Assembly: GCA_003427395.1 (NCBI GenBank)
Contig: BFEA01000040.1
Coordinates: forward strand, 1,268,425 to 1,292,346
Reading direction: 5' to 3'
DNA from: Chara braunii
Lineage: Eukaryota; Streptophyta; Charophyceae; Charales; Characeae
DNA length: 23,922 bases
Under the pieces are notes generated by a model. The model was not told where the DNA came from, made no database searches, and saw only the letters and a list, made by a program, of their open reading frames with translations. The translations under genes were made by a program, and so were the position numbers. Every line of letters starts with the position of its first letter. The stretch's first letter is position 1. Shown here in pieces: positions 8,737 through 17,988 of this stretch.

Positions 8737-9015
8737 CTACGCTACCAGAGCGGCCCAGGACCACTTGCCCGTCCGGACAAGAAAAAAGTAAAACTGAAAA
8801 ATTTTAAAAATATATTTTTCATCTTTATTTTTTATTTTTTATTTGGTAAGGAATTTTAAAGTTGTTCACTTTATTTTTGTGCATATTATAGTTTGTTTTC
8901 AGATTTTTTCGATTTTTTTTTTTTTTTTTTTTTTGCTGGGACCTACTTTGGCCCTTGCACAGCCCGGCGCGCCCGGGCAAACAAGGTCACCTGGGCGGCC
9001 CGGCTGGTAGCCTAG
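8737..9015. mobile_element. MITE copy 2 (279 bp), same family as 4160-4446
   Basis: Same orientation and same plan as copy 1. The left end is CTACGCTACCAG (one mismatch) and the right end CTGGTAGCCTAG. The inner blocks ACTTGCCCG, CATTATAGTTTGTTTTCAG-like sequence, TTTTGCTGGGACCT, CCTTGCAC and GGGCGGCCCGGCTGG are shared with copy 1. The flanks are TTACCCAT (8729-8736) and TTCCCCAT (9016-9023), an 8-bp target duplication with one difference. Two independent insertions with 8-bp duplications define a real family. Confidence 0.9.
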
Positions 9016-9416
9016 TTCCCCATCAACGAAACTATGACTATTGTAATGCTCTTTCTAAGATCCGGACTGACCACAGGATGTCTATACAATACGCTATACC
9101 GTAACAGTCGTGCACGCCCTACTTTTGACACATATCTAATTTCCGCGTTCTGCAGCTATTGTCACTTGGAGATGTTTGACAGTCTCAGTGTCAGTGTTGA
9201 ACTTCATGATTTTTGCTCAGCTCCTGTCAGTGCTTTAATTATGTCGGTTTTTGTTTTTGGGTGCACTCATGTCGCAGTTTTTTTTTTTGTTTGTTCTGCC
9301 TCATTCCTTCTGTTTTAACGCGCGTTGGCTTCTCAGTTTTGTGCCCCGTTCCTTTTGTTGTTGTGCTTGTGGACTCCGCATTTCTGTGCCACATTCCTTT
9401 TGTTTTCACATGCATT
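9016..9416. other. No supported gene; weak CATTCCTTTTGTTTT repeats
   Basis: Intronic. A string like YATTCCTTYTGTTTT recurs at about 9301, 9347 and 9391, suggesting a decayed tandem repeat with a period of about 45 bases. Confidence 0.4.
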
Positions 9417-9811
9417 GGGTCTCGCTGCACTACTCTACTTCGCGAAAATTCGGAGAGTTATGCATCGCTGCACTAACTCTACTTTAGAACCCCAAAAGAA
9501 ATTTGGAGAGCTGTCAGAAACCACAAAAGAATTGCACTCTCCGCTGTCGGAGAGTGCCCAGCCTGCAAAATCCGTTACGCGGAGAGACCTTCGAAGGAAC
9601 CACCGATTTGCTCCAAATCTGGAGAGTGAACCTTGAGTCTGGGCAGACAAACGGGGACTTTGAGCTGTCGTTTTGTACCCTCGATAGTTGTAGAGTCTGC
9701 GTTTGTAGAGTTAGTGCAGCGATGACCCAAAATCCGGGAAATCGGAGAGTCTGACAACTCTCCGCGTACTCTCCGATTTCCCGGAGAGTGGAGAGTAGTG
9801 CAGCGAGGCCC
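9417..9811. mobile_element. Second MITE family (395 bp) with about 22-bp TIRs and many GGAGAG/CTCTCC motifs
   Basis: The left end GGGTCTCGCTGCACTACTCT (9417) and right end AGAGTAGTGCAGCGAGGCCC (ending 9811) are inverted repeats with two mismatches in 22. The flanks are ATT on both sides (9414-9416, 9812-9814), fitting a 3-bp target duplication. A second, inner inverted pair ATCGCTGCACTAACTCTAC (9463) and GTAGAGTTAGTGCAGCGAT (ending 9722) repeats the end motif. GGAGAG or CTCTCC occurs 11 times. A perfect 10-bp hairpin with a 4-base loop lies at 9534-9557. The GGG ends and 3-bp duplication are like PIF/Harbinger elements, but ATT is not their usual TWA target, so the superfamily is open. Confidence 0.8.
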
Positions 9812-10917
9812 ATTAACTCACACACATGAGCACGCACACACACTTTTTGTTGGACCTGGGGTTCAAAGCTGGGCACAGATCTTGAACGAACAACAGATGG
9901 ATGAGGTAACTGGGTCACATTGTCAGTTTGGGGAGCTCTTTTTTTTCTACCTGTCCTGTGTACACCCCTTTGAGATCCTTTTTTCCCCCCTGAGATGTCC
10001 TCTTTTTCTTTCTTTATCTCTTTCTTTATCTCTTTCGTTATCTCCTTATCTCACATGAAGGTCTTCTTTATTTCGAATGGGCCCAGTTCCCATGGCAGAG
10101 ACAATGAGTACACAAAAGTTTCAGTCAGGGAAAGCCAGGTCTCCAGCCTTATCCATAGACAGAGTCCCATCCCGGTAAACACAAGTAGGCCATCTTTCGC
10201 CCCACTCCAAGCAGCTCAATGCCACACAACTTTCTCTACCGTAACGCGTGAAAGAAACTCAAAATGAATGATACATGTCCCGTTTGAAAAGCGCTGGGGA
10301 AAAAAATTAAAAGAAACGTTCTTCAGGGCCGTGGTCCCACTAGCAACGGGCTAGGATAGAAAATAGTTCATGTGGCAGTAGAGCGACCCAAATCTGCACT
10401 GCAATGGCTTTCAGTCCCACAGTTGGTGCTTACAGGTATGACCTGAAAAATCCTTAAACCGCCAGTACACGGCCCGAGCCTTGCAGAAAGTTTGTTTTTT
10501 GTCGCCACAAGCAAAACTCGGAGGGGCTGTGCGGCGCGGGGCGCCGTTGAAAAAAAAGGCCTTTTGTAAGAACCTTTATTTTTTTATTTTTTTATTTTTT
10601 TTATTTTTTTCCTTTTCCCTTGCTATCATCATCTCCCAGCGCGAGGAGCAGTCCCTAAGAGAGAGTCTCAGAAAGCTTTACTCTGCCGTAGATATGATTG
10701 AGTCGTCAGGCGAGTCCGCTGGTAGGAGTGGAGAAAGAGCAAGTGGCGACGGACCATGCTTTCGCAGACCTATGAAGATGCAGAAGGAATGGCCTAACGC
10801 TCAAGAACAGGAGAGAGGCCAGAAGGCGGCTGAGATGAAAAGGGGGCTTAAACCGCCTAAGGTTGCCTCTGCTGCCGTGTGAAGTTCAATGATAACTTTG
10901 TGCGGATGGGAGCTCTC

Positions 10918-10920
<3 letters not shown>

Positions 10921-10966
<46 letters not shown>
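10921..10966. repeat. (CT)n microsatellite, about 23 units
   Basis: Uninterrupted TC repeat. Confidence 0.97.
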
Positions 10967-10968
<2 letters not shown>

Positions 10969-11444
10969 CAAGCTTGCACAGCTGCATAACATTCGAGATG
11001 TATCTGGACTATGGGTCTCATCGTGTACATCTAACAGGATCTTCCAAAAACATGTTGTGACACTCCACCCTAATCCCATTTCCTGAACCGCCATAAGGAA
11101 ACATACTTACAATGCTTACATTTGCCAGCCATTTTTTTGTTAAGGATTGTAAGGTAACTTCCGGTCGGAGGTGCTTTGAAGCATTGAGCTTTTCAAGCAT
11201 GAAAAAGGTGCCCCCCCGTCCCGTGGCCATGTCCGTGTTCTTTAATTCTTTGTTTTTTTTGTGGCGGTGTGTGTTTTAGTACCATCAAATCCACATGATT
11301 TGGCCTGCTGCACATAGCGCTGTCTGGTCCAAAGGTAGCATCCAACCCGCGTAGTATGACACAGACCATACAATACCCTCTCTCCCACATAGCACCATAG
11401 CCGTTCCCAGGACGGAGTTGTGCCTAAGTGTGTCTGTTTTTTTT

Positions 11445-11448
<4 letters not shown>

Positions 11449-11524
<76 letters not shown>
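11449..11524. repeat. (GT)n microsatellite, about 38 units
   Basis: TG repeat with one C interruption near 11481, preceded by a T run. Confidence 0.96.
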
Positions 11525-11525
<1 letters not shown>

Positions 11526-12327
11526 CTGTCTTTGTGTGTTTATTATTTCTTTTATGTCATCTGTGTTTTGTTTTTTAAGCTTTTTTTCTCCTTTTTTTTA
11601 TGGCTGTGTGATAGATCATAGTACCATAAAGTCCGCATAGTATGAACAAGTCCGCCCAGCCCACATGGTACACCCCGGTTCACATAGTATCACCCTCCCC
11701 ACATTTTTTTTTTTCATTTCTTTCCTGAAGCATCCACGAAGGATCTACTACTGGGAGTGACAGGAGCATCACCCACGGCACATTATACCACCCAGCCAAC
11801 ATGGTACTCCCTGGCAGGGCCTTGGGCCGAGTTGTGCCTAACTTTGGTCATGTGTTTTTTTCCTTTTTGTGGCTTGGCCATGCGTCAGTCCACATACATG
11901 TGGATTGTTGACTACAGAGAGGCCCATGGTCTGCACTTAGGACGTGGACTTGATTTTTTTTCCCTTGTGTAAGGCCTCTTTTCGTTTTTATTGCTTGGCC
12001 GCATGGATGGCAGAGGAGGAGGGCTGGGGGGTAGCAGGGGGACACGCCCGAGTGAGAAGATGAGAAGGACGCGGCGGAGGAGGGACACAACGAGAATGCA
12101 GGAGAGGAGGTGGCGAGGAGGAGGGGGTCGGGGGANGAGGACGGAGAGGAGATGGCAAAGACGGGGGAGGAGGAGGAGGTGGCGGGGGAAAGGAGGGGAT
12201 GAGGAGGAGGAGCAGGTGTGTACCGCAGTGGGCGGGACCTTATTTTTTTATAATACATCTGGCGAGTGCATGGTCACTTGAACATGCACTGAATGTATCT
12301 TTTTTTTCATTCATTTTTTTGAATGAG

Positions 12328-12328
<1 letters not shown>

Positions 12329-12381
<53 letters not shown>
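12329..12381. repeat. (GT)n microsatellite at gap edge
   Basis: Runs into the N gap; true length unknown. Confidence 0.95.
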
Positions 12382-12551
12382 NNNNNNNNNNNNNNNNNNN
12401 NNNNNNNNNNNNNNNNNNNNNNNNNNNNNNNNNNNNNNNNNNNNNNNNNNNNNNNNNNNNNNNNNNNNNNNNNNNNNNNNNNNNNNNNNNNNNNNNNNNN
12501 NNNNNNNNNNNNNNNNNNNNNNNNNNNNNNNNNNNNNNNNNNNNNNNNNNN
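12382..12551. other. Assembly gap (170 N)
   Basis: Scaffold gap bounded by GT repeat on the left and GA repeat on the right. It joins two contigs, one with the first COR exon and one with the second. Confidence 1.

Positions 12552-12609
<58 letters not shown>
12552..12609. repeat. (GA)n microsatellite at gap edge
   Basis: About 29 GA units directly after the gap. Confidence 0.97.
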
Positions 12610-12613
<4 letters not shown>

Positions 12614-13076
12614 AGGATTGCACACGTACAAGCATCCCATGTCAGTCCCGATCCCGAAGTCCCAGGTAACATAGTAATCGTCCTACAGGTAGATTAATTA
12701 CTTCCAGTTCGGTAGGCCCGTGGGTTCAGTCCACTCTGCACAGTCAGTCTGCAAAAGTTTGGCCACGGCACGCAGGTGAGGGGCGCCATCCAGAATGTCC
12801 GAGATAAGGTAAGTAATTGAATTTAGTGTACAATCAGCAGGGTGCAAAGTAACCCACTCTAGCAGTCATGGTGATGAATGCATTGGGAACCTCAGGACAT
12901 TACACAACACAGTTTACTGGTTGGTGGCAGTGAGCTGTGATAAGATATTGTGTCCCGCATCCTTCGTCTCTCTGCGCAGCTGTATGTCCTATGCTCACAC
13001 CATATGAATGGGAACACATCCATGTGTAAACAGTTCAGACTTATAATTCTGGATCTGCGTTGTGGTGAATTTGCAG

Positions 13077-14657
13077 GTGCGCTTCCATGAGAAATTCCAC
13101 GACAAGGGTGTTTACAACTGCCAGAAGGACCTTTCTTACATATTTTACAATGGCTACGAGATGTACGTGGAGTTTGGCGGATTCCATGATGATCGGATTG
13201 ACGTCTTGGTATCATCCCCTGATGTTTCTGTTGCAGAAGCAGCCGAATGGGTTGATCGGAACATTTTGATAGCCATCAACCAACTTTGCAGTGAGCCGAC
13301 TGGTCTCCCAGGTGTGGATCTGGTGATGAAAATTGTGCGCCCACGCTGTTTGACAACATGTCCAATTGTTCAGCGGAGGTGTCGGCGTGACGATCAGACT
13401 GTCACAGAAGAAAAGCTGATCGAGGGGATGGAGAGGGAGGAATATAATTACAATCATTCATGGCCTGCCATTTGGGATGAGCAGGGCAAGGAAATTGTTC
13501 CACCATCTTGCGACAATGCGACGGCGTTAATCAGACCGAAAACACTGGAGTGTCACCTGTCCGTTCAGAAGCGTGAGCTGCACAGAGTTTGTGAGAGCTT
13601 CAATGTAGTTGAAGGGAACTCAGGACAAAGACCGCAACAATCTGGTTGCGAAAACAGCACTGGCAGGTTCGGGGATTGCTCTGAGGCACCACTTGAATGT
13701 GACCAGCCCACAAGCAATGTTCAACAGGTGGGTGATCCGGTGACAAGCAATATGCACGATCTTGCTGTACAATCTGACCAAATTTGCTGGCACACGTCTG
13801 GACGCGAAAACAGCACTGGCAGCTCCGGTGGTTGTTCTGAGGCACCATTTGGATGTGAACAGCCTCCAAAATATGCTCAAGAGTTGGTTGACTTGATGAC
13901 GAGGGGGTTTCATGATGTGTGTAGAAAAGTTGACCGAAATTTTCGGTCCATCAACGAGATGAGAGAAGTGGTGAACATTCAGAGGGAAGAGCAAAGAAAT
14001 GCATTTGCAAGAGTCTGCAGTGCTCTGTCTAGCATATCTGTTTTTGGCACTGAGCAGCACAGTCATCGCCTACCTCATCGTGTTTACATCACTGAGAGGA
14101 CATCTGGCTCTTGCCAGAAACTGAGTTTCCTGATTGGCTTAAGAAAAGTTGAGCTGCACCTCATGTGTGAATCCCGAGACTGCTGCCATGCTGTGCATGG
14201 CCAGAAGGGGAAGAAGTTGCATCTTCCGAAAGAGGGAAGTCGGCATGCGTGGACTCTCTTCAAGTGGACAATTCTCGCTGTGACTGTGCTGTTGAAAACC
14301 GGCTGTGCAATTTCCATGGGGATCCATCAGCTTGTNCCAGACTTGGGTGGCGTGGCCANCTGGACAAGCTTTGTGATCGGAGCAGTGGGTNATGCTGGTC
14401 TGGACTTTGTAGACCTGGAAGACCTCAAGCGGAGAATGAATAACGTTGGAAAGGATATGTTCAAGGATGATGGTCCGGAAGATGCCGTGAAGCGTCAGAA
14501 AGCGATGGACTGGCTTGAGGGAATCCTGGAAGGTGGGGCACGCGAGGTACGGGAAAGATTTGAACTTAGCAGGGTGAAGTACAGTGACACAGGCGCAGTA
14601 ACGTGGATATGCAGCTCCTGTCTCAAGAACAGCCAACTGTTTGTGGAGGTATTTTAG
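13077..14657 (+). CDS. TRN1-like ROCO protein, 3' exon (COR C-part and C-terminal region)
   Basis: Continues the COR exon from VRFHEKF in phase 0 and runs 526 codons to TAG. The first about 110 residues complete COR (DLSYIFYNGYEMYVEFGG, DRIDVLVSS, IVRPRCL). EREEYNYNHSWPAIWDEQG matches the family segment after COR. A Ser/Thr/Cys-rich linker (13641 to about 13940) contains a 156-bp in-frame duplication (ENSTGRFGDCSEAPLECDQ and ENSTGSSGGCSEAPFGCEQ). An amphipathic helical stretch (CRKVDRNFRSINEMREVV) follows, then VELHLMCESRDCCHAVHGQKG and a hydrophobic segment (WTILAVTVLLKTGCAISMGI) as at the TRN1 C-terminus. Three ambiguous bases fall in the exon (14336, 14359, 14391). The frame is otherwise intact, which argues against old decay. 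In Arabidopsis, TRN1 acts with the tetraspanin TRN2 in organ patterning; the role here is inferred only from family. Confidence 0.88.
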   Translation: MRFHEKFHDKGVYNCQKDLSYIFYNGYEMYVEFGGFHDDRIDVLVSSPDVSVAEAAEWVDRNILIAINQLCSEPTGLPGVDLVMKIVRPRCLTTCPIVQRRCRRDDQTVTEEKLIEGMEREEYNYNHSWPAIWDEQGKEIVPPSCDNATALIRPKTLECHLSVQKRELHRVCESFNVVEGNSGQRPQQSGCENSTGRFGDCSEAPLECDQPTSNVQQVGDPVTSNMHDLAVQSDQICWHTSGRENSTGSSGGCSEAPFGCEQPPKYAQELVDLMTRGFHDVCRKVDRNFRSINEMREVVNIQREEQRNAFARVCSALSSISVFGTEQHSHRLPHRVYITERTSGSCQKLSFLIGLRKVELHLMCESRDCCHAVHGQKGKKLHLPKEGSRHAWTLFKWTILAVTVLLKTGCAISMGIHQLXPDLGGVAXWTSFVIGAVGXAGLDFVDLEDLKRRMNNVGKDMFKDDGPEDAVKRQKAMDWLEGILEGGAREVRERFELSRVKYSDTGAVTWICSSCLKNSQLFVEVF

Positions 14658-15441
14658 GTGGAGCTATGCGACTAAACTAGCACATGAGCCATGTATTCAA
14701 GAAGAGCCAGCTGTCTATGCAGCTCCTGTCTCAAGAAGATCCAGTGCTCGATGCTGCTTTACTATAATGGTGTTGTGTTGTGTAGAGGATAGAATAGGTG
14801 GTGATGCCTGCAGGTTGAGAGGCCAGCCCGAACTAAGAACTTTTCCTGCTGTTGCTGTGTTCATTACTAGGACTTCAGGAGAGAGTTTTTCATCATCGAA
14901 GAGACTTTAGCTTTGACTGCTCTTGGTCGGATGTGAGCATTGCTTTGGGGTTTCTGCTACTAGTCTGGTCACCGTATGCATGCTGGTTAAGAGGGTTCAT
15001 AGAGCTTATGATTTGAGTTTCTTTGTGCAGATTCCTTGCAGTTTGGTATTGGGCTCGTTTCCTACAAGAGGCTACATAAGCAGTCAGACTACCTGCGCCA
15101 GCTTGGTCTGACATTTTGGCAGTGGCACGAGAAGTAGTGCTGCGCAGAACACCATTGAGAGGCAGTTTGGTTGACATCTTGCCATGGAGCTCCTCTGCTG
15201 GGATTGGGAGCATAGGGGAGGAAGGGTGAAGAAGGATGCATGGCATGCAGTGAAGGCGACCTATGGTGATTATCGCTCTTGATGTGGTGGTACTTGTCTA
15301 TATCACTCGGTTTTGCAAATGGGCTCGTACTACCTCAGCGTTGACAGATGATGTCATCAATGACAGGTTTGAGTCGGCAAGCACTAATAGTTATTCAAAG
15401 CTTTATCTTATCTGTCTGATTCTCTTCTTAGCATGAGGTTG
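14658..15441. other. Region downstream of the COR-half stop
   Basis: Probably 3' UTR and intergenic DNA. A block of about 20 bases (TGCAGCTCCTGTCTCAAGAA) inside the last coding exon (about 14610) recurs after the stop (about 14718), showing a local 108-bp-spaced duplication. No gene recognised. Confidence 0.45.
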
Positions 15442-15815
15442 ACCGAACTGCTTGAGAGTCGTTTTGATTGGGAGGTGCAAGTGGCATTCAACATAGAGAG
15501 TTATCTCAATTGTGATGGTTTTGGAGGGAGATGGGCTGCATTCGGGAAGGTGGAGCACATGATGCGGGAGTGGTACACGCATGCATGCGCTGAACACGCC
15601 AGCAGCTGAAGGATGCACATCATCAGTTACCGAACTGCTTGAGAGTCTTTTTGACTGGGAGGTGCAAGTGGCGTTCAATTCTTGAGAGTCGTCTCAGTTC
15701 TGATATTTTTGGTGGGAGATGGGTTGTGCATGGGAAGGTGGAATACATGACGTGGGAGTGGTACACGCATTTATGCGCTGAACCCGCCAGCAGCTGAGGA
15801 TGCACATCATCTGTT
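15442..15815. repeat. Two tandem copies of a 187-bp unit
   Basis: ACCGAACTGCTTGAGAGTC starts the units at 15442 and, with a final T, at 15629. The copies share GGGAGGTGCAAGTGGC, GGGAGATGGG, GGGAGTGGTACACGCAT, GCGCTGAAC and CCAGCAGCTGA. Each ends with GGATGCACATCATC; the second runs straight into an AspRS-like segment, so the unit boundary includes the edge of the AspRS pseudogene. Confidence 0.85.
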
Positions 15816-15892
15816 CGCTTCAGTAGTTGCTAAGGACATGAGTAGCCTCTGAAACACACTCGTTCTCGCATATGACATGGTGTTAAATGGGA
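15793..15892 (+). pseudogene. Duplicated fragment of the AspRS pseudogene
   Basis: Encodes EDAHHLFASVVAKDM, a stop, then LAYDMVLNGMK. This is a diverged copy of the AspRS active-site neighbourhood (HHPFTAP-like to AYDMVLNGVE-like) that also appears about 303 bases downstream at 16095-16195. The order relative to the body of the gene is wrong, since this segment should follow the VNKSL region. A rearrangement or partial duplication produced it. Confidence 0.7.
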
Positions 15893-15916
15893 TGAAGCAG
15901 AAATTGAATGTGAAGC

Positions 15917-16525
15917 AGAGGGCAGGAACTCGAACTGCAGGGGGGGTAACCATGGTCAACAAGTCGTTAGACTGCCTGAGAAATTATCTGGTCAAGGAGC
16001 TTGGGCCTATCAACAAGTCACAACATGCAATTTTGAGGGTGAAGGAGTTTCCTCTATTCAAGTGGGATGAAGATAACAAGCCTGGTCCAGCGGCTGAAGA
16101 ATGGACATTATCCGTTCACGGCAGCAGTTGCTGAGGACATGGGTAACCGCTGGAACGCACATGCTCTCGCATATGACATGGTGTGAAATGGGGTGGAGAT
16201 TGGCGGAGGAAGTTCGCGCATCTACAAGCGTGAGGTTCAAGAGAAGATCTTTCAGACCATAGGCTTGTCCAAGTAACAAGCAGAGGAACCGTTTGAATAT
16301 CTTCTGGATGCATTCGACCTCGGTGTGCCATCCCACGGAGGCGTTGCATCTGGGATGGACCACCTGTTGATGATCTTTACAGCACAACCATCAATCAGGG
16401 GTGTCATCCCGTTCTCGAAAACTAGACAACCTCAGTTCGGAATGAGAAAGGCATCCTTCTCTGTCAGTCCCTCACAGCTCAAAGAACTCGTTGTGAAGAT
16501 GAAGAGCGTAGTAAAGATGAGCTGA
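15917..16525 (+). pseudogene. Aspartyl-tRNA synthetase pseudogene, bacterial/organellar type
   Basis: AspRS charges tRNA-Asp with aspartate. In plants the bacterial-type enzyme serves mitochondria and plastids. The C-terminal third is recognisable: VNKSLDCLRNYLVKELG, INKSQHAIL, EFPLFKWDED in one frame. After a frame change near 16095-16112 come PFTAAVAED, LAYDMV-stop-NGVEIGGGS, SRIYKREVQEKIFQTIGLS, a second stop, then EPFEYLLDAFDLGVPSHGGV and SIRGVIPFSKT. The breaks are TGA at 16184-16186, TAA at 16274-16276 and the frameshift. The motif-3 arginine of class II synthetases (GLDR) is replaced: the sequence reads GMDH. No intron is visible over about 600 bases, which allows a processed copy, but upstream exons and a poly-A tail were not found. 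Clearly non-functional. Confidence 0.85.
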
Positions 16526-16738
16526 ACAACACAGAGAGAAAGGTGGTGCAGAGTTTGTTCCCAGAGTTCTTGTTGTGATTCGCTCAACTGTCTTTCCCTG
16601 TAACATTTCCCAGACTGAGTCTGTTTGGTTTTCTTGTGAAACTAATCTGTGGTCAGGCATGCATGAGCGGCTGTGGCGTTTTGACCTCCTCCCGCTCCTC
16701 CTCCTCTTCTCCTCCTCCCATACGGTCACGTTGTCGGA

Positions 16739-16764
16739 CCAAATACCCTTACAAGGGTATTTGG
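16739..16764. repeat. Perfect 12-bp inverted repeat (tight hairpin)
   Basis: CCAAATACCCTT and AAGGGTATTTGG separated by only AC. No T run follows. Role unknown. Confidence 0.8.
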
Positions 16765-16918
16765 CCATGCTTTTGCATTCGACACGGTGACGGCATCGGC
16801 TACCATGATGGAGCCAGTCTGGAATGGAAAGGGTGTGCACGCTTGAGCGTGACACTCGAAACGAGTTCCTCGGCCATTGAGGCCGGGGGCAAATCGGTGA
16901 GAAAATTTCGAGAGTATG

Positions 16919-16943
16919 AGCGCGCGTTATTATGACGCGCGCT
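16919..16943. repeat. Perfect 9-bp GC-rich inverted repeat
   Basis: AGCGCGCGT and ACGCGCGCT with the 7-base loop TATTATG. Confidence 0.75.
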
Positions 16944-17890
16944 GTGATGGTTAGGACCAGTAGTAATACCCGTCGACAGAAGAGGTCGAGGGGTCAGTCG
17001 GGTTAATATTGTGTCAATAAGATCTATGACACGCATGGAGACTTAATCGTCAGTACATTAGTCAGAATAAATTAATACGCGCTCCGGTCGTACGATCAGA
17101 GCGATTATTACTGTATAATCATCGGGGTTGAGGTAGCGCCCCGATTGTTGACGTTTGCACGAGCAGTACCTTTATCCTTACTAATGCACCGTAAGCGAGG
17201 TTGAGGCTCTAGCTCGGCCTCCCGTAGGTAGAAAGGGAGTCGCCCCTTGGGAGGTGACTTCCTGACCGCATGACTACCCGAGTGACCGGTGCCATTGTCC
17301 CTCTGCATAGAGAGATATCGTTGCAGGCTCTGATATCATCCGCAAAGGACCTAGACTCGTACTACTGGAAACCAGTGCCCGCCTACCTGATGGTACTGGG
17401 CCTCTGGAAATGCCTACTTCGTCTTCTTCTACTCGGCCTCGAGTATCCGGCACGTCCACCTCTACTTGGTGTGGCACCGGCCTACCTACTACTTGAGTGT
17501 TTTCCACCGCCTTAGGAGTTGCGGGCCTTTTTCCGCGCTACTTGAGTATTTTCTCCGTTGCAATGTTCGACGTCACAGTCACAGGTAAGTACCGGCCCTT
17601 CGGGCCATACCAGGTCAACGAGGTATCCTTGCGGGTCACACACATACTCAAACCGACAGGCGTGCAGACCGATAAAACGTGCACACACACACGCCTAGAA
17701 ACAAGCTGAGGCCACAGGGTGGGTTGGGCCTCGGTACTCTTCATATAACTGGGCGGCCCCCTTCTCTAACTAGAAAAGGAGCTAGCTCAGTAAGTTTTGA
17801 TGCTACTTGACAAACAGAGGATCCGGGGATCGAGGCCGACCGACCGCTGAGGCTAGCTTCTTTTGATAAGGAGTCTAAACCAACTTTATG

Positions 17891-17988
17891 CTACCCCGCC
17901 GTCGGTCAACCGGGACTTGAACCTGTGACCTCGAGAATGGGGTTAGCCGAGGTTAGACCCCGTTGTGACGGTTGGCACGACGGGGTAG
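17891..17988 (-). repeat. 98-base foldback with tRNA-like B-box
   Basis: The ends CTACCCCG (17891) and CGGGGTAG (17988) are inverted repeats, extending imperfectly to about 20 bases with CAACCG and CGGTTG. On the minus strand, GGTTCAAGTCC (17913-17923) fits the RNA polymerase III B-box consensus GGTTCRANNCC. The T-stem next to it does not pair well and the acceptor stem is not directly adjacent, so it is not an intact tRNA. It may be a SINE-like or tRNA-derived remnant. Confidence 0.45.

Larger units (their letters stand above)
9815..12328. other. Intronic region without supported gene
   Basis: Contains T-rich and CT-rich tracts and an open stretch at about 10640-10880 with polar, charged composition but no recognised domain. 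Diverged repeats share CATAGTACCATMAARTCC (about 11275 and 11617) and GAGTTGTGCCTAA (about 11415 and 11830), spaced about 340-415 bases. A GGA-rich purine stretch spans about 12005-12225, with an ambiguous base at 12136. Confidence 0.45.
8593..13076 (+). other. Intron between the two COR-half exons
   Basis: A 4.5-kb intron bounded by CAG|GTAATG (8592/8593) and TTTGCAG|GTGCGC (13076/13077). Both flanking exons are in phase 0, and the family's conserved sequence continues across the join (LTAGFFHRLQ to VRFHEKF). It holds poly-C, two MITEs, several microsatellites and the assembly gap, so its true length is uncertain. Confidence 0.8.
16526..17890. other. Unassigned region with hairpins
   Basis: No gene recognised. 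Frames here are short and lack family motifs. Contains two inverted repeats (listed separately), a pyrimidine-rich string (CTCCTC, about 16685-16720) and a donor-like CACAGGTAAGTACC at about 17579. It could be part of a decayed transposon, but I found no element ends. Confidence 0.4.

Noticed and set aside
10481-10882. 133-codon plus-strand frame with a charged C-terminal part
   Set aside because: The first part is a poly-T tract translation and no domain was recognised; it lies inside the ROCO intron. Kept only as a note.
12199-12697. Frames of 110-137 codons across the N gap
   Set aside because: Made of N bases plus GT and GA repeats; no coding evidence.
15877-16134. Independent 85-codon gene
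   Set aside because: It is part of the AspRS pseudogene body preceded by its misplaced duplicate.
17891-17988. Intact tRNA gene on the minus strand
   Set aside because: The T-stem is mispaired, the acceptor stem is not adjacent, and no seven-base anticodon loop forms.
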